DNA from: Sycon ciliatum
Lineage: Eukaryota; Porifera; Calcarea; Leucosolenida; Sycettidae
Assembly (NCBI RefSeq): GCF_964019385.1
Contig: NC_088644.1
Location: 38,905,149 to 38,969,148, forward strand
DNA length: 64,000 nt
Direction: 5' to 3'
Shown here piece by piece: positions 28,018 to 38,383 of the stretch (within the stretch, counting starts at the first letter, position 1; each line of letters starts with the position of its first letter). The notes under the pieces were generated by a model. The model did not search any database. It was not told the origin of the DNA and was given only the letters and a program-made list of their open reading frames with translations. A program made the translations under genes and the position numbers.

Positions 28018-30330
28018 TTTTTCATTTCGTTTCCCACTCTCACACACACATGCTCACAGTCAATTCTGCCGTCGTGAGTCCCATTCGAGACGGATACGAG
28101 AATAATAAAAATAATAATCCGGAAACCCGTACCTCCCCGTTACCTCCCCTCGGAAAGTCTGACCAGCGGGTTGTACTATGTTCCTTTGCCTCAGCAGCGC
28201 CCGCGCTAGGGAGCCTCCCAAGTCTAGGCGTGCGTGGCGCTACAACCTTGCTGACTGGAGCCGCCTGCGAGCATTCCTGCACATCTCAGACTGGGATTCC
28301 CTTCTACAGGATGACCCAGTGGAGGCCTGCACTCGCCTAGCTCAGCAAATCCAGCTGGGCAAGGCGATGATCATCCCGAGCAAACGACTTATCACACGCC
28401 CATCGAATCCGACTTGATGGACACCTGAATGCAATGCTGCTGTCGCCGCAAAGCAACGACCTTGGAAGGCGTGTCAGCGGAATCCACACTCACAGCAGTT
28501 ATAAAACATGTATTCCGAATTTCCGATACCGTGGTATCGAATATTCGCACAATGGCAAGGGCACAAGCTGCCGGACAAATTACATTTCGCACTGAGCTTA
28601 CAGCTGGCTGCCTCAAAGACAAGGAATGGTGGAGTACCATTACGCGTGCAGGTGGTTTTGGACACCAGTCTGATATTCCCACACTCATTGATGAGAACAG
28701 CAGAGAGCACTGCACCGCGAAGGAGAAGTCGGAATGTTTTGGGAATTTCTTCTCACAGAAATGCAGTCTTGGAGACAATGGCATTGACCCGTCCAGCCTT
28801 CCAAGAGCCAAGCAACACAACCCACTATCAATTGGTATGATCCGCTTTCGCACTGCTGAGGTTCAGAGGGAGCTTCCCAAGCTCCAAGTCAACAAGGCCA
28901 CTGGTGCAGATAGTCTCCCAGCATGGGTTCTTCGAGAGTGTGCGAAAGAGCTCGCACCCCCTCTGACTAATCTGGTTGCCCTCTGTCTACGCTGCTCGCA
29001 TCATTCCAACCCCTGGAAAACGGCACACGGCGTGCCTATCCACAAGCGCGCTTCCAAAGCAGCAGTGATAAATTACCGACCTATCTCCCTTCTGAGCATT
29101 GTGTCAAAGATTATGGAGACCATCAACAACAGGCAAATTGTAAATCACTTAGAACGTCACATGATCCTATCTCCCAGGCAGTTTGGCTTCCGCCGTGGAC
29201 TTGGCACTGCCGACCTCCTCCCTGCCATCCATCATGAGTGGTCCGACATAGTGGGTCGCAAATGGAATCGCTCGACTTTTTTGCAGTCGACGTAGCTGGT
29301 GCTTTGATAACGTTTTGCACACTGGCATACTGCTCAAGGCTCAGTGCAATGTCTGTCGTTGGCTGGTCAATTCTGTCTTGGCTTCGCTCGTACCTTCAGG
29401 TAAGGAAGATAAGGGCTGTGACTGGTGACTTAGCTAGTGCACATTTTCGCTGCGCTCATCTTCCCCTCTTCGGTCCTACGTAACCATGAGCCTTCCAAGT
29501 TGGAAGGCTGTTGGTTTGCGCACTGGAGATGTGTTAGAGCTAGGTCTCGAGTCGCTGAATGTCTCAGTAGCCTGTCAGTTTTGTGCCCTGTTATCGCACT
29601 TTCTGACCGTTTATCATCTTGTTACAGTCGTGGGTAGTTGCTGCATAACTCGTTCTCATGTGTTTTTTTCTCTTTTTACATCTTTCTTCTTTCTTTCTTT
29701 TTAACCCCCCCCCTCCTCCTCCTCCCCCCTGGTGCGGGTAGTGTGCAAGAATACCGAGACCGTTGGTCGGTGGAGTTCACAACGCCCCACCTACACAGCT
29801 GCGCTAGTGGACCCTAGTCCTTGTAGTCAGCCAGTCTCAATAGTTGTTTGTTCTGTCAACCCACAACGTCTGTGTTCTAGTCGTATCTTCGTCCTTCCTG
29901 CAACTTTGTTATCTTTCTTGTTACAGGTATTCGTTTGTGTCTCGAGCCGGGTTTGTGTTCTTTATAAAAAATAAAAATAAAAGCACCAGAGGGTATCTTT
30001 TGTAGCTTTCCACTACGTGGTTCGCGGCTGTAGTTTTTATGGTGGGAGATCTGCGCCAAGCCAATGCTGGATTGTTCAATAGTAGACGCTCTGCAGAGCC
30101 TGGGAGCCATTGCCCATGACAGACCAGCATGGCGAGATCTATGCATGAGGGTCTGTGCATTGTGATATTCCGACAGATCCTGAAACAGTCAAACTCAGGA
30201 AATAGCACTATCATTATCACTCAGGCTGCAATATTCATATTATGGACATATTCATAAATGACATATCTTCAATACCCATGAGCTACATTGTATATAATAT
30301 ATATGATATAAGTATCATAATTATTATTAT

Positions 30331-31323
30331 AATAGCAATGAAAAGTATGAATGCCGCAGACACCACCACGCAACATGACAATTTGTTCAAGGTTTGGTTT
30401 TGTGTGTTTCCAAAATCGATTTTCACGTTCCGATCATCAGTGGAAATACGGAACTACAGAGATCAAGGGAAAAACAAAGGTTAAAAATCCAAAGAAGTGT
30501 GACACATGACGGGTAACTTGTGGTAAGTATTATCTCGGGACGTAGATGAGGTAAGGACAGTGGCACGGGACAGACGTAGGAAGGAGAACATGGATGGTAT
30601 CAGACGACTGACTGGTGGTGAATATGAGTTGGGTGATGATGCGGCGGATGACGAGAATACAGATGACGACGAGGCGGATGACGGCGAGGATACAGATGAC
30701 GACGAGGCGGGTGATGACGAGGCGGCGGATGAAGACGAGGCGGATGACGGTGAGACGGCTGGTGGTGATGGTGATAAAACGGACGAGGAGGAGTCAGGTG
30801 GCAGGGAAGGTGATGGAGCTGATGAGGGTGAAATTCGTAAGAAGTCAGCTGTGTATTTGCATTTGTTATCTCGTCCCGATTGTTTGAGTGTGTATGATGA
30901 TTCCCACTTCTCTGTACTGTGTCGTGCCCGTTATGTCCAGCAGTTGAAGGTCCTTGAAGCTGTTTGTATTCGTACGCATAAGCCCGATTTGTGTAAGCAA
31001 AAAGAACATGTTTTAGCACTTAGGTTATTTTCGTGAGTTTGCACCCCGTGTTCATGAGTTGTTTCTGCACTGTTCATGCCCGTTTGTCACACTTACTCTT
31101 TATTTTAGTTCTCACTTTTTGTAATACTTACCACAAGTTACCCGTCATGTGTCACACTTCTTTGGATTTTTAACCTTTGTTTTTCCCTTGATCTCTTTAG
31201 TTCCGTATTTCCACTGATGATCGGAACGTGAAAATCGATTTTGGAAACACACAAAACCAAACCTTGAACAAATTGTCATGTTGCGTGGTGATGTCTGCGG
31301 CATTCATACTTTTCATTGCTATT
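30331..31323. mobile_element. Long-TIR (foldback) element, about 1 kb
   Basis: The 202-bp inverted repeats at 30331-30532 and 31122-31323 are almost identical; the one difference noticed is C versus A in GGAACTACAGAG/GGAACTAAAGAG. Such similarity implies recent mobility or gene conversion. The 589-bp interior contains an acidic ORF. No transposase motif was recognised. The flanks are A/T-rich (ATTAT), so the target duplication cannot be fixed. Confidence 0.75.
30590..31036 (+). CDS. Acidic 148-residue ORF inside the long-TIR element
   Basis: The first ATG gives a 148-residue frame. Residues about 20-80 are extremely acidic, with tandem DDDEADDGEDT / GDDEAADEDEADDGE repeats. The C-terminal third is of ordinary composition (VYLHLLSRPDCLSVYDDSHF, then RARYVQQLKVLEAV and a CKQK end). 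No known domain. The DNA repeat behind the acidic part is a GATGACGA-type minisatellite. Being wholly between the inverted repeats, it is either the element's own product or a captured fragment. Confidence 0.4.
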   Translation: MDGIRRLTGGEYELGDDAADDENTDDDEADDGEDTDDDEAGDDEAADEDEADDGETAGGDGDKTDEEESGGREGDGADEGEIRKKSAVYLHLLSRPDCLSVYDDSHFSVLCRARYVQQLKVLEAVCIRTHKPDLCKQKEHVLALRLFS

Positions 31324-31707
31324 ATTAAACTTTTATCTCCACGTAGATTATTTGAATTATTATTATCATCGTTCTAGCTCATTTTTTCCCCTGTCATAGT
31401 CCTGTTGATCATGTTCAGCATAAGCGAAGTTGTGGATCATGCTTGCATGGTTGACTCCAACGCGTACATGCAAGTAATAATAATAATAAGAGGGCGCATT
31501 GAACGTCAAAGATTTGTTATTTGTAAACATGTATGGACTGTATTGGAATATAAAGCCGACGTCAGACAAAGCCGCCACGTGGCAAGGAAGGTAATAGGGA
31601 CTGGAGTGGCTCAACTACAGTCGACCACATAACGTAAGGGCTGAAATTATGCCTGACAATGATTGATTACTCATGCAATAGACATGCTAATCTGAATCGT
31701 CCACGGT

Positions 31708-32008
31708 CACCCCTCCACACTGCTCTCTTGGCCCATATTCACAACACCACTCCATAGCGAGGAAGTTCGTTCTTGGGTAGATGTTCCATATCCTCCAGAC
31801 AGCTCTTTTGCTCACTAAGAGCTCCTCAGTGGAGGTAGATAACGAATGAATAACAGATAAAGGAATAAAAGTCGCGTGGAGACATGAAACCGAAACGTAT
31901 GTTTTGCGCATATGCTATCACACTGCTCCTCTCGCTCGCCATGTAATAACGCCTTTGTTAGTGGAGTGGTGTTGTGAATGTGGGCGAAGAGTGCAGTATG
32001 GAGAGGTG
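31708..32008. mobile_element. MITE-like element with about 48-bp inverted repeats
   Basis: The left arm (31708-31755) and right arm (31960-32008) are imperfect reverse complements sharing GAGTGGTGTTGTGAAT and CAGTATGGAG/CAGTGTGGAG blocks. The interior is about 200 bp without an ORF. The outer boundary is uncertain. Confidence 0.5.
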
Positions 32009-32857
32009 GGCGGTCAGTCAGATTATTCTAATTACGATTACATATACCTGTATGCCAGATGTGTTACCTACGTACATGTACTTCAAGTAGATCTAGAGGA
32101 TGTTGTATCGCGGGTATCCCATGGCGGATACTGCGGACAGGAAGATAGACAGAATTTGGTACTTCTTCTGCTAAGTTCCATGCTTGTTTGGTATGTGGAT
32201 AAAGAAATGGAGCAGAATTCAATAAGGTGCCTGCCATAAGGTTTGTATGGTTCTACCAATTTCACTGTACATGTATTTCGAGCAGAATCTGCCAAATTTC
32301 TAGCATCATCCCCCCAGGGCTAATCGCGGGTGGCCTAGAAGCGCCAAATCACATTTTCCGCACCTACATGTACATTGTACGTGTGCAGTAGTCTGTCTGT
32401 AGGAGTAGTCAGCAAATACAATGTATGCACGCGGACAATGCTATATTCAACAACGCTACAGATGTAGAAGAGTGAAATTATGTTAGGCTGGCGGAGAAGG
32501 GTTTGCTATGAATCGTACCGAGATCATTGACTTCTTGAAGAAGTCGTCTTGCCTGAGTGGCAAGGCTGCGGATGCATGTACAATACATGTACGGTCATGT
32601 ATATGTATCAATACCATTCGCTAACGCCCCCTCTCACTACTCCCCTGCGTGGCCGTCACGGGATAGTCCAGCGCATGAAACTGAAATATTGTATGTGAGA
32701 AATGAGATGTCGTACGTTGAAGAGATTTTCTTGAGGGGTGACCCGTGCGGATCCTTTCTTCGTACCCTGTACCTGTGTAACCACATCATTAACGAACCTG
32801 CATTGCAGCAATGAGTGCCAATGACCCTATCAGTTATCGTGCTTGAGGTAACCTTTT

Positions 32858-32884
32858 CATCATCATCATCATCATCATCATCAT
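32858..32884. repeat. (CAT)n microsatellite
   Basis: About nine CAT units, followed by A/T-rich simple sequence to about 32940. Confidence 0.9.
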
Positions 32885-32944
32885 CTGCGTTGCCGAAAAA
32901 AATAATAATAGTAAAATAAAATAATAAAAAATAATAAACGGCAT

Positions 32945-33209
32945 TAGGGACCGTCCGGGGTTACCGATTGTTTTTACAAAACGAAAAGTTTTAGTATTTT
33001 TTAGCCCCCACCCACCCACCCACCTTTTCTGCAGGTAAAACGAATTCCAATAAAATATCGATGTCAATCTTCGACACCCAAAAGTAACTGGGCATTCTCC
33101 ATCTGCATTCAATAATTATTTTCAAAACGAAACTCCATCAAACCCACCCACCCACAAACGAAATCTTTTCGTTTTGGAAATATTATTGGTAACCTTGGAC
33201 GGCCCCTTA
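32945..33209. mobile_element. MITE with TAGGGNCCGTCC-type ends
   Basis: The left end TAGGGACCGTCCGGGGTTAC and the right end, whose complement is TAAGGGGCCGTCCAAGGTTA, match at most positions. Inside are mirrored AAAACGAAA blocks and (CCCA)n tracts on both sides (about 33005 and 33145), so the whole unit can fold back. No ORF. Confidence 0.6.
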
Positions 33210-33291
33210 TGCAGCTGTGTAAGCAGTAGATGCACAGTGTGACTGCCAGGCATCTCTGTCAGATGCCAACTGGCAATTCTTATGCAGAGAC

Positions 33292-33405
33292 ATACCAGTC
33301 CAAGAAACAGCATTGCTGTGGAACAGTTTGCCTAGAGAGCTGCGCACCGTATCCAGATTGCAAGATTTTAAGCTAGCCTGCCTTCCTTATGTATGCCTAG
33401 AATAG
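33292..33405 (+). pseudogene. LINE C-terminal fragment
   Basis: A short frame ends at a TAG (33403-33405) and contains ALLWNSLPRELRTVSRLQDFK, the conserved tail of CR1/Jockey-type reverse transcriptase polyproteins. Nothing upstream is recognisable, so this is a 5'-truncated relic. Confidence 0.6.
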
Positions 33406-33599
33406 GTTGTGTTTCGTCAGGTTTTGACATGTTCCTTTCTTCTCAGTATTCTCGCTCGCATAATACTCCACTTCTATGATAATATTGCCTATGCTGTTGC
33501 TCATTAGGATTTTGGCAAATTCTATCCTTCGCTTTCATATAACTGGGCCAGGAACCCGTTTGAACTTGCGAAGTAAAATAAAATCAATCAAACTATTGT

Positions 33600-33832
33600 C
33601 AGCAAAGGAAATCTTTCTCTTACCATCCACGACACCAAACATCACGTCACGTACAAGCTCGCAGCCAGATGGGCGGCATGTGTGCCCGAAATAGGTCAGT
33701 TTGCGTATCCTGACCCTGGCTAGCAGCTGTCTCTGTACTCCCAACTCCACCAGGATACTGTCATTTGTGCGCTTCTCCATCCAGGATACTCTGAGCAGAC
33801 GTCGGTAGCACCACATTTCTGCTGCCTGCGCA
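33600..33832 (-). pseudogene. RTE/L1-type reverse transcriptase C-terminal fragment
   Basis: The - strand frame reads MWCYRRLLRVSWMEKRTND, then ILVELG, RIRKLTYFGHTCR and VVDGKRK. This CYRRLLRxSWxxxxTN...YFGH...GKR pattern is a common C-terminal module of RTE-like and L1-like elements and distinct from the CR1-like copies nearby. It is truncated on both sides. Confidence 0.65.
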
Positions 33833-34315
33833 GGATGTGCGCTGGTGGAGAGCGGTTGCACCTTTTGGTGCTCCGCTCTCTTGGTGCACATCGGTAGCAC
33901 AGAAAGTAATGGCAACCTTCTGTGCTTGTTTTATTCTTGCCAAAGACTGTGGAGTAGTGGGCGAGCGGTGCTCTGGTGTTTGTTTTGTTTCATGAAGAAA
34001 GTTTTGAGAGAGCCGGTCCACGAAACGGTCAGCAAAGGAGTTGGAGGAAACCAACAAAAAAGGGTAACCTTTTTACTTGTTCTAAATGTCCTACATGTTC
34101 TTGTAAACGTACATGTACATGTTCTTGTAAACGTAGTAGTAGTAGTATTCTTTTATTTTCCATCGGAAGCCTCAACAGTGATGAACACAACTCTTAAGAG
34201 GGCCGATAACAGGGTAGAGGGGTGTGGGGTGAGGAAAAAAAAAATAATAATAATAGGAGATATTTAAACTAAACTAAACTGATACTTGGAACAATAAAGC
34301 AGCAGTAAGCAGTAA

Positions 34316-34593
34316 GCAGTAAACACAGGTATACAATACAAGCGATGCAGATGAATGAGGCCGTTTGCTGAAAAGAAGATCTAAATACTTCTGAAAAGAC
34401 GCTGCGTCTTTAAGCATGGTCATAATGGGATAGTGCAAGAATTAAAGAGATGTTTTTAAAAACGAATTTAAACTAGGAACGCAGTAAACACAGTTATACA
34501 ATACAGGCGGTGCAGATCAATGAGGGAGTTTGCTGAAAAGAAGATCAAAATACTTCTGAAAAGACGCTGCGTCTTTTAGCATGGTCTGAAGGT
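34316..34593. repeat. Tandem duplication in the LINE 3' end
   Basis: Two diverged copies of about 113 bp (34316-34428 and 34481-34593) are offset by 165 bp. Both contain GCAGTAAACACAG, TTTGCTGAAAAGAAGAT and ACTTCTGAAAAGACGCTGCG. The second includes the ORF2 stop; the first lies in the 3' UTR and so carries a decayed copy of the ORF2 end. Confidence 0.75.
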
Positions 34594-37501
34594 GCTTAGC
34601 AAATGTAGTGCGGTGCTGGGTGCGCCACTCCACAGGCAAAGAATTAAAGAACAGGGCAGCACGATTTGAAAAGGAATTGACACCGTCAGTCGTCCGGAAT
34701 TTAGATATTGCAATAGCAGCATTAAAAGAGCTTCTTGTTGTCCTAGGGCCGGTTGAAACTTGAGGGAAAAGGTCCGTCAGATTTGGGAGAGGGAAAACGA
34801 CATGATTAACATGGATAAATTTAGCAATGCTACGAATAAGGTAATGTTCAAACGGATCAATCGACAATCTAGCTAACAGCGGTATGACGTCCTCTTGTAG
34901 TTTCGAGCCACAAGCAGCGCGTACAGAACGACGATAAACGGACGAGAGTCGCTGTCGGTCCTTGGCGGATAGCTTCATTGCAAAGCAAGAGCAGCAGTAT
35001 AATAAGTCAGGCAGGATAACCGAGAGGATGAACTGCCGTGTTGCCTTCAAACTTAGTTGCCGAAAACACCGTCGAAGAGCGCCAATTTTCGTGCAAGTCT
35101 TCCTAACGATAAAGTCTATGTGACCAGACCAAGAAACATCACTGTCTACAATGACTCCCAGGATTCTCGTGCTAGACACTTGAGTCAGAGGCTGTTGGTT
35201 AAAAACGATTGGAGTTGAGAGGGGTTGAGAAGACTTAGAAATCATCAAAGTTACAGTCTTTGTTGTATTAATGCGCAGCCCAAGCTCGTCTAGATCCACA
35301 GAAATTGCAGATAACGAATCAGTAACGGTAGCGACGGCCTCAGCTTGTGTACGTCTGCTGGCATACAACGTCATGTCGTCAGCGAACATCGGGAGCTTGC
35401 AAGAAAAGGCCTCTGCTGTCAATGGGAGCTTCCGTACATATATGTTAAATAGCACCGGACCCAGAATGGTGCCCTGTGGCACGCCACTAGTGATTGCCAC
35501 CAACGGAGATGTTCCAGTGTGGGTAACCACCCGCTGTTGTCTGGCACAAAGGTATGATCGGAACCAGGCCAGGGCCACTCCCGAAATACCGACAGCTGCG
35601 AGAGCAAGAAGAAGCTGTTGATGCTTCACCATATCGAACGCTTTTTTCAAATCAATACAGACAACCGCCGTATGCAGTCCAGCGTCGCGCGAGACAAGCC
35701 AGTCGTTCGTAACCTTGGTGAGAAGCTGTCCGGTAGAACGGTGCTTCCGAAAGCCAAACTGGTCCACATGGAATGGGCAATGATCATTAAAAAAAAGATG
35801 TATACGAGAAAACACAAGCCCCTCCAGGAGCTTGGCTAGGATAGATGTTAAAGACACTGGGCGGTAGTTAGAAGGGCAGTCGCGGGGGCCTTGAGTTGAC
35901 TTCAGAATTGGTGTAATGTTTGCAATTTTGAACAAGGATGGGAATTGACTAGACGAGAGGGAAGTGTTGAATAAGATAGCAAGTGATAGAGCAATTACGT
36001 CTTTTGATATTTTAAGTAGACACGGAAGAATGCCGTCCGGTCCAGGGGCTTTATTACTTTGGAGGTCACCGATCCGAAGCTTCACCTCTGCTACTGTAAC
36101 GGCTGAAAACGTAGTAAGGTCGTCGGATTTAGCAGGTCCCATTGGGAGCTTGTAATTCGCTTCCTTATCTGTGACAATCGAGTGAAAATAGTCGTTCAAT
36201 CGCTCAGGTGGGATGGTAACCGTTTGCTTCGGAGAGGAACGCTTTGTGATCATATTCAAGGCTTTCCAGAACTGCCGAGGCTCCCGTTCATACCGCTGGC
36301 ACTGGTCTGAAAAGTAAAGATTCTGTAGGTGTCGATACAAGTTATTGCACTGGTTGCGCAGCCGCTTGAATTGTACAGATAGGCTCTCGTCTCGAAAGTT
36401 AGTAGCTTTTAGTTTCTTGAAGACCGATTTGCGCTTTCTAATCAAGGCAAGGAGGGGCGAGGTCATGAACGGGCAATTTTTCCGACGGGACTTCCTGTGT
36501 TTCCTGGTTACGTACGGTGCGATGATATCAAGCACAGCATTGACTTTCCCTGTCCACTCGTCCAACATCAGGTCTGGGGTACGGGATGTAAAGATATGAA
36601 GATCGGAGGACAGCAGCATATCGCAGAAACGCTGAGCGTTGAAGTTCCGGTAGTCTCTGCGTGTTTGATGGGTAGTAGTATTGCTCCGCGCATCCATGAT
36701 GGGCACTGGGACGGAAGTAACGACGAGGCGATGGTCTGAAAACTCACAGTCCACGACAGAGGCTGACGGAACTCGATCAATGTTTGTGAGAATACAGTCA
36801 ATGGATGTACGGGTGGAGCCTGTTATTCTTGTTGCTTCAGTTACTTTATTGGCCAGTCTGCACGGAAGTAGCAACGTGTCTTTGAGATGGTGGAACGCAC
36901 TGGACGTCTGACGCAGAAAGTCCACATTTATGTCACCTAGCAACACAATATTCTCGCCGTCCAGCTGCTCCGTGGATGTAGCGAGCCGATTCCAAAACTC
37001 TACCGGCTCGGATGGGGGACGGTATATGCAACCAAACAAGGTACTATCTTTGCCTGTGCCAGCTCTAAGCCACATCAACTCTAGACTGGAGTGTGAGTGG
37101 TCCAATATGTGCTTAGCCTTAACATGTTCCTTTACGAAGATGCAGATCCCGCCTCCTTTACGACATGGAGTGCAGGAGGATAGGCAAGTGCATCCATCAG
37201 CGCACGGCCTGTCTCGACGTAAGAGAATTGTGCCTGGTACAGAAACCTCAGTGTCCGAGATGCTTGAGTCGAGCCACGTTTCCGTAACCGCTAGCAGATC
37301 TAGGCAGTGCTCATCTATTAGCTTAGTTATAACATGGGTTTTATGTCGTAGGCTGCAAATGTTTATGTGGCCAACATTTAGTCGGTTGGATGGATGAATT
37401 GTAGAGTAGAATGCTGGGGTTGAGGGATTTGGAGACGAAGGGGTGAACACAGGAGCATGCGGGTTCAGGGGCTGTGAATACCGGTAGGTGGTGTGTGGCA
37501 T
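34517..37501 (-). CDS. LINE ORF2: endonuclease-reverse transcriptase, intact
   Basis: The 994-residue ORF is uninterrupted. The N-terminal APE-type endonuclease shows GHINICSLRHK, ETWLDSSI, GDINVDF and SDHRLV (about residues 45-265). The reverse transcriptase shows NKAPGPDGILP, NYRPVSLTSILAKLLE, QFGFRKHRSTGQ, DLKKAFDMVKH, GVPQGTILGPVLF and FADDMTLYAS (catalytic Asp pair) at about 480-750. The C-terminus ends with a FNSLPVEWR block. No RNase H domain and no zinc knuckle were seen. This fits the CR1/L2 group. The start ATG shares a base with the ORF1 stop (TAATG), which suggests translation by termination-reinitiation. All catalytic motifs look intact, so the copy may encode active enzyme. Confidence 0.92.
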   Translation of the reverse strand: MPHTTYRYSQPLNPHAPVFTPSSPNPSTPAFYSTIHPSNRLNVGHINICSLRHKTHVITKLIDEHCLDLLAVTETWLDSSISDTEVSVPGTILLRRDRPCADGCTCLSSCTPCRKGGGICIFVKEHVKAKHILDHSHSSLELMWLRAGTGKDSTLFGCIYRPPSEPVEFWNRLATSTEQLDGENIVLLGDINVDFLRQTSSAFHHLKDTLLLPCRLANKVTEATRITGSTRTSIDCILTNIDRVPSASVVDCEFSDHRLVVTSVPVPIMDARSNTTTHQTRRDYRNFNAQRFCDMLLSSDLHIFTSRTPDLMLDEWTGKVNAVLDIIAPYVTRKHRKSRRKNCPFMTSPLLALIRKRKSVFKKLKATNFRDESLSVQFKRLRNQCNNLYRHLQNLYFSDQCQRYEREPRQFWKALNMITKRSSPKQTVTIPPERLNDYFHSIVTDKEANYKLPMGPAKSDDLTTFSAVTVAEVKLRIGDLQSNKAPGPDGILPCLLKISKDVIALSLAILFNTSLSSSQFPSLFKIANITPILKSTQGPRDCPSNYRPVSLTSILAKLLEGLVFSRIHLFFNDHCPFHVDQFGFRKHRSTGQLLTKVTNDWLVSRDAGLHTAVVCIDLKKAFDMVKHQQLLLALAAVGISGVALAWFRSYLCARQQRVVTHTGTSPLVAITSGVPQGTILGPVLFNIYVRKLPLTAEAFSCKLPMFADDMTLYASRRTQAEAVATVTDSLSAISVDLDELGLRINTTKTVTLMISKSSQPLSTPIVFNQQPLTQVSSTRILGVIVDSDVSWSGHIDFIVRKTCTKIGALRRCFRQLSLKATRQFILSVILPDLLYCCSCFAMKLSAKDRQRLSSVYRRSVRAACGSKLQEDVIPLLARLSIDPFEHYLIRSIAKFIHVNHVVFPLPNLTDLFPQVSTGPRTTRSSFNAAIAISKFRTTDGVNSFSNRAALFFNSLPVEWRTQHRTTFAKHLQTMLKDAASFQKYFDLLFSKLPH

Positions 37502-38353
37502 TATGTGAGTGCTGGAGCTGTGCCGTCAGCACCAAAGCGCCATTCACGAACTGCAAAACCGAGCGAGTCCGGCCAAAATGCTTTGTCCTGTACGGTGGTG
37601 GCGTCCGACGCCAGCACTGTGACCCTGGCAAACCCTGTTCGGAAGCGCTCCGAGGTGTACACAACACTCTGCACGATGTGTACATCCTGTGCCTGACAAT
37701 GCTCTGCAATTGATTTGGCATCACATTCGGGGTCCACGTTGCCAACGTAGAACACTTTGACTCTTGGCTTACCCGTTAGTGCACATCGGGTGGTGCTCTT
37801 TGGAAGCTTGGGTGCCAGCCAGCGAGACGATTCCTGTCGCCTGTACGGCTTGGGAGGCTGGCGTTGTGGCCTTTGGGCAGCTGGGGCAGCTGCAGGGGCA
37901 GTATTTTTGGGCTGCAATGCTGGTTGTTGGTGCAAAGTTTCTGCATACGTGGGTCGATGTTGTGGGGTGGAGGATACGGTTTTGGTAAAGCTTGGTTCAG
38001 TGGGGTCATTGTTCAAAGTTTGAATCACCGTATCGTACCTCTCAACTTTGGCATGCAGGTCGTTCCTAAGTTCCCGTACTTCCGTCTTCAGGCACAACAC
38101 CTCTCTGGCAGAATCGTTGAATTTAGCTTCTATTTCTCTCATGGCGTGTAACTCAGTCTTCAACTCTCGGACGACATTAGTGAGTTCAGACAGAGCTGAG
38201 CACAGGCTGGCAACAACACCCTCATTAGCAGCCAGGGGGCTCGTGCTAGTAGGTTCACTTACTTCTTTGTCCTCATCCAGCGATGTTCTGAGCAGGGCAA
38301 CAAGATCGGGTCTGGTGGCTTTTCGTGGGATTTCCAGTCCACGCTGCCTGATG
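37501..38353 (-). CDS. LINE ORF1 protein, 5'-truncated
   Basis: The frame is open from the element's truncated 5' edge to a TAA at 37501-37503. It contains RQRGLEIPRKATRPDLVALL near its start (SAP-like), then a coiled-coil segment (LSELTNVVRELKTELHAMRE). A Pro/Gln/Ala-rich linker follows, and an RRM-like half (VKVFYVGNVD, then VRVTV-like strands and FWPDSLGFAVREW). Coiled coil plus RNA-binding fold is the usual plan for ORF1p, which coats element RNA. No initiator Met is left. It overlaps ORF2 by one base. Confidence 0.75.
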
Positions 38354-38383
38354 AACGTACATGTACATGTTCTTGTAAACGTA

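Larger units (their letters stand above)
26283..29982 (+). pseudogene. Degenerate CR1-like LINE copy C (EN and RT fragments), interrupted
   Basis: A piece of the APE-type endonuclease is at 26283-26505 (LAGDFNVSNARW, the GDFN catalytic motif). After inserted DNA, the RT region runs from about 28190 to 29470 with ATGADSLPAWVLRE, NYRPISLLSIVSKIME and QFGFRRGLGTADLL. Stops and frameshifts follow (about 28490 and 29300). The 3' UTR has a poly(C) run near 29705, the GACCNNNGGTC hairpin at about 29757-29767 and an A/T-rich tail ending near 29982. Treating EN and RT pieces as one element is inference from order and orientation. Confidence 0.6.
34136..38353 (-). mobile_element. Nearly full-length APE-type LINE (CR1/L2-like)
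   Basis: The element contains the 3' part of ORF1, a complete ORF2 and a 3' UTR ending in (CTA)n on the - strand. A 30-bp direct repeat (beginning AACGTACATGTACATG) at 34106-34135 and 38354-38383 flanks it and is probably the target duplication. The target itself is an ACATGT-rich repeat. The 5' end stops within ORF1, so the copy is slightly 5'-truncated. Confidence 0.8.
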
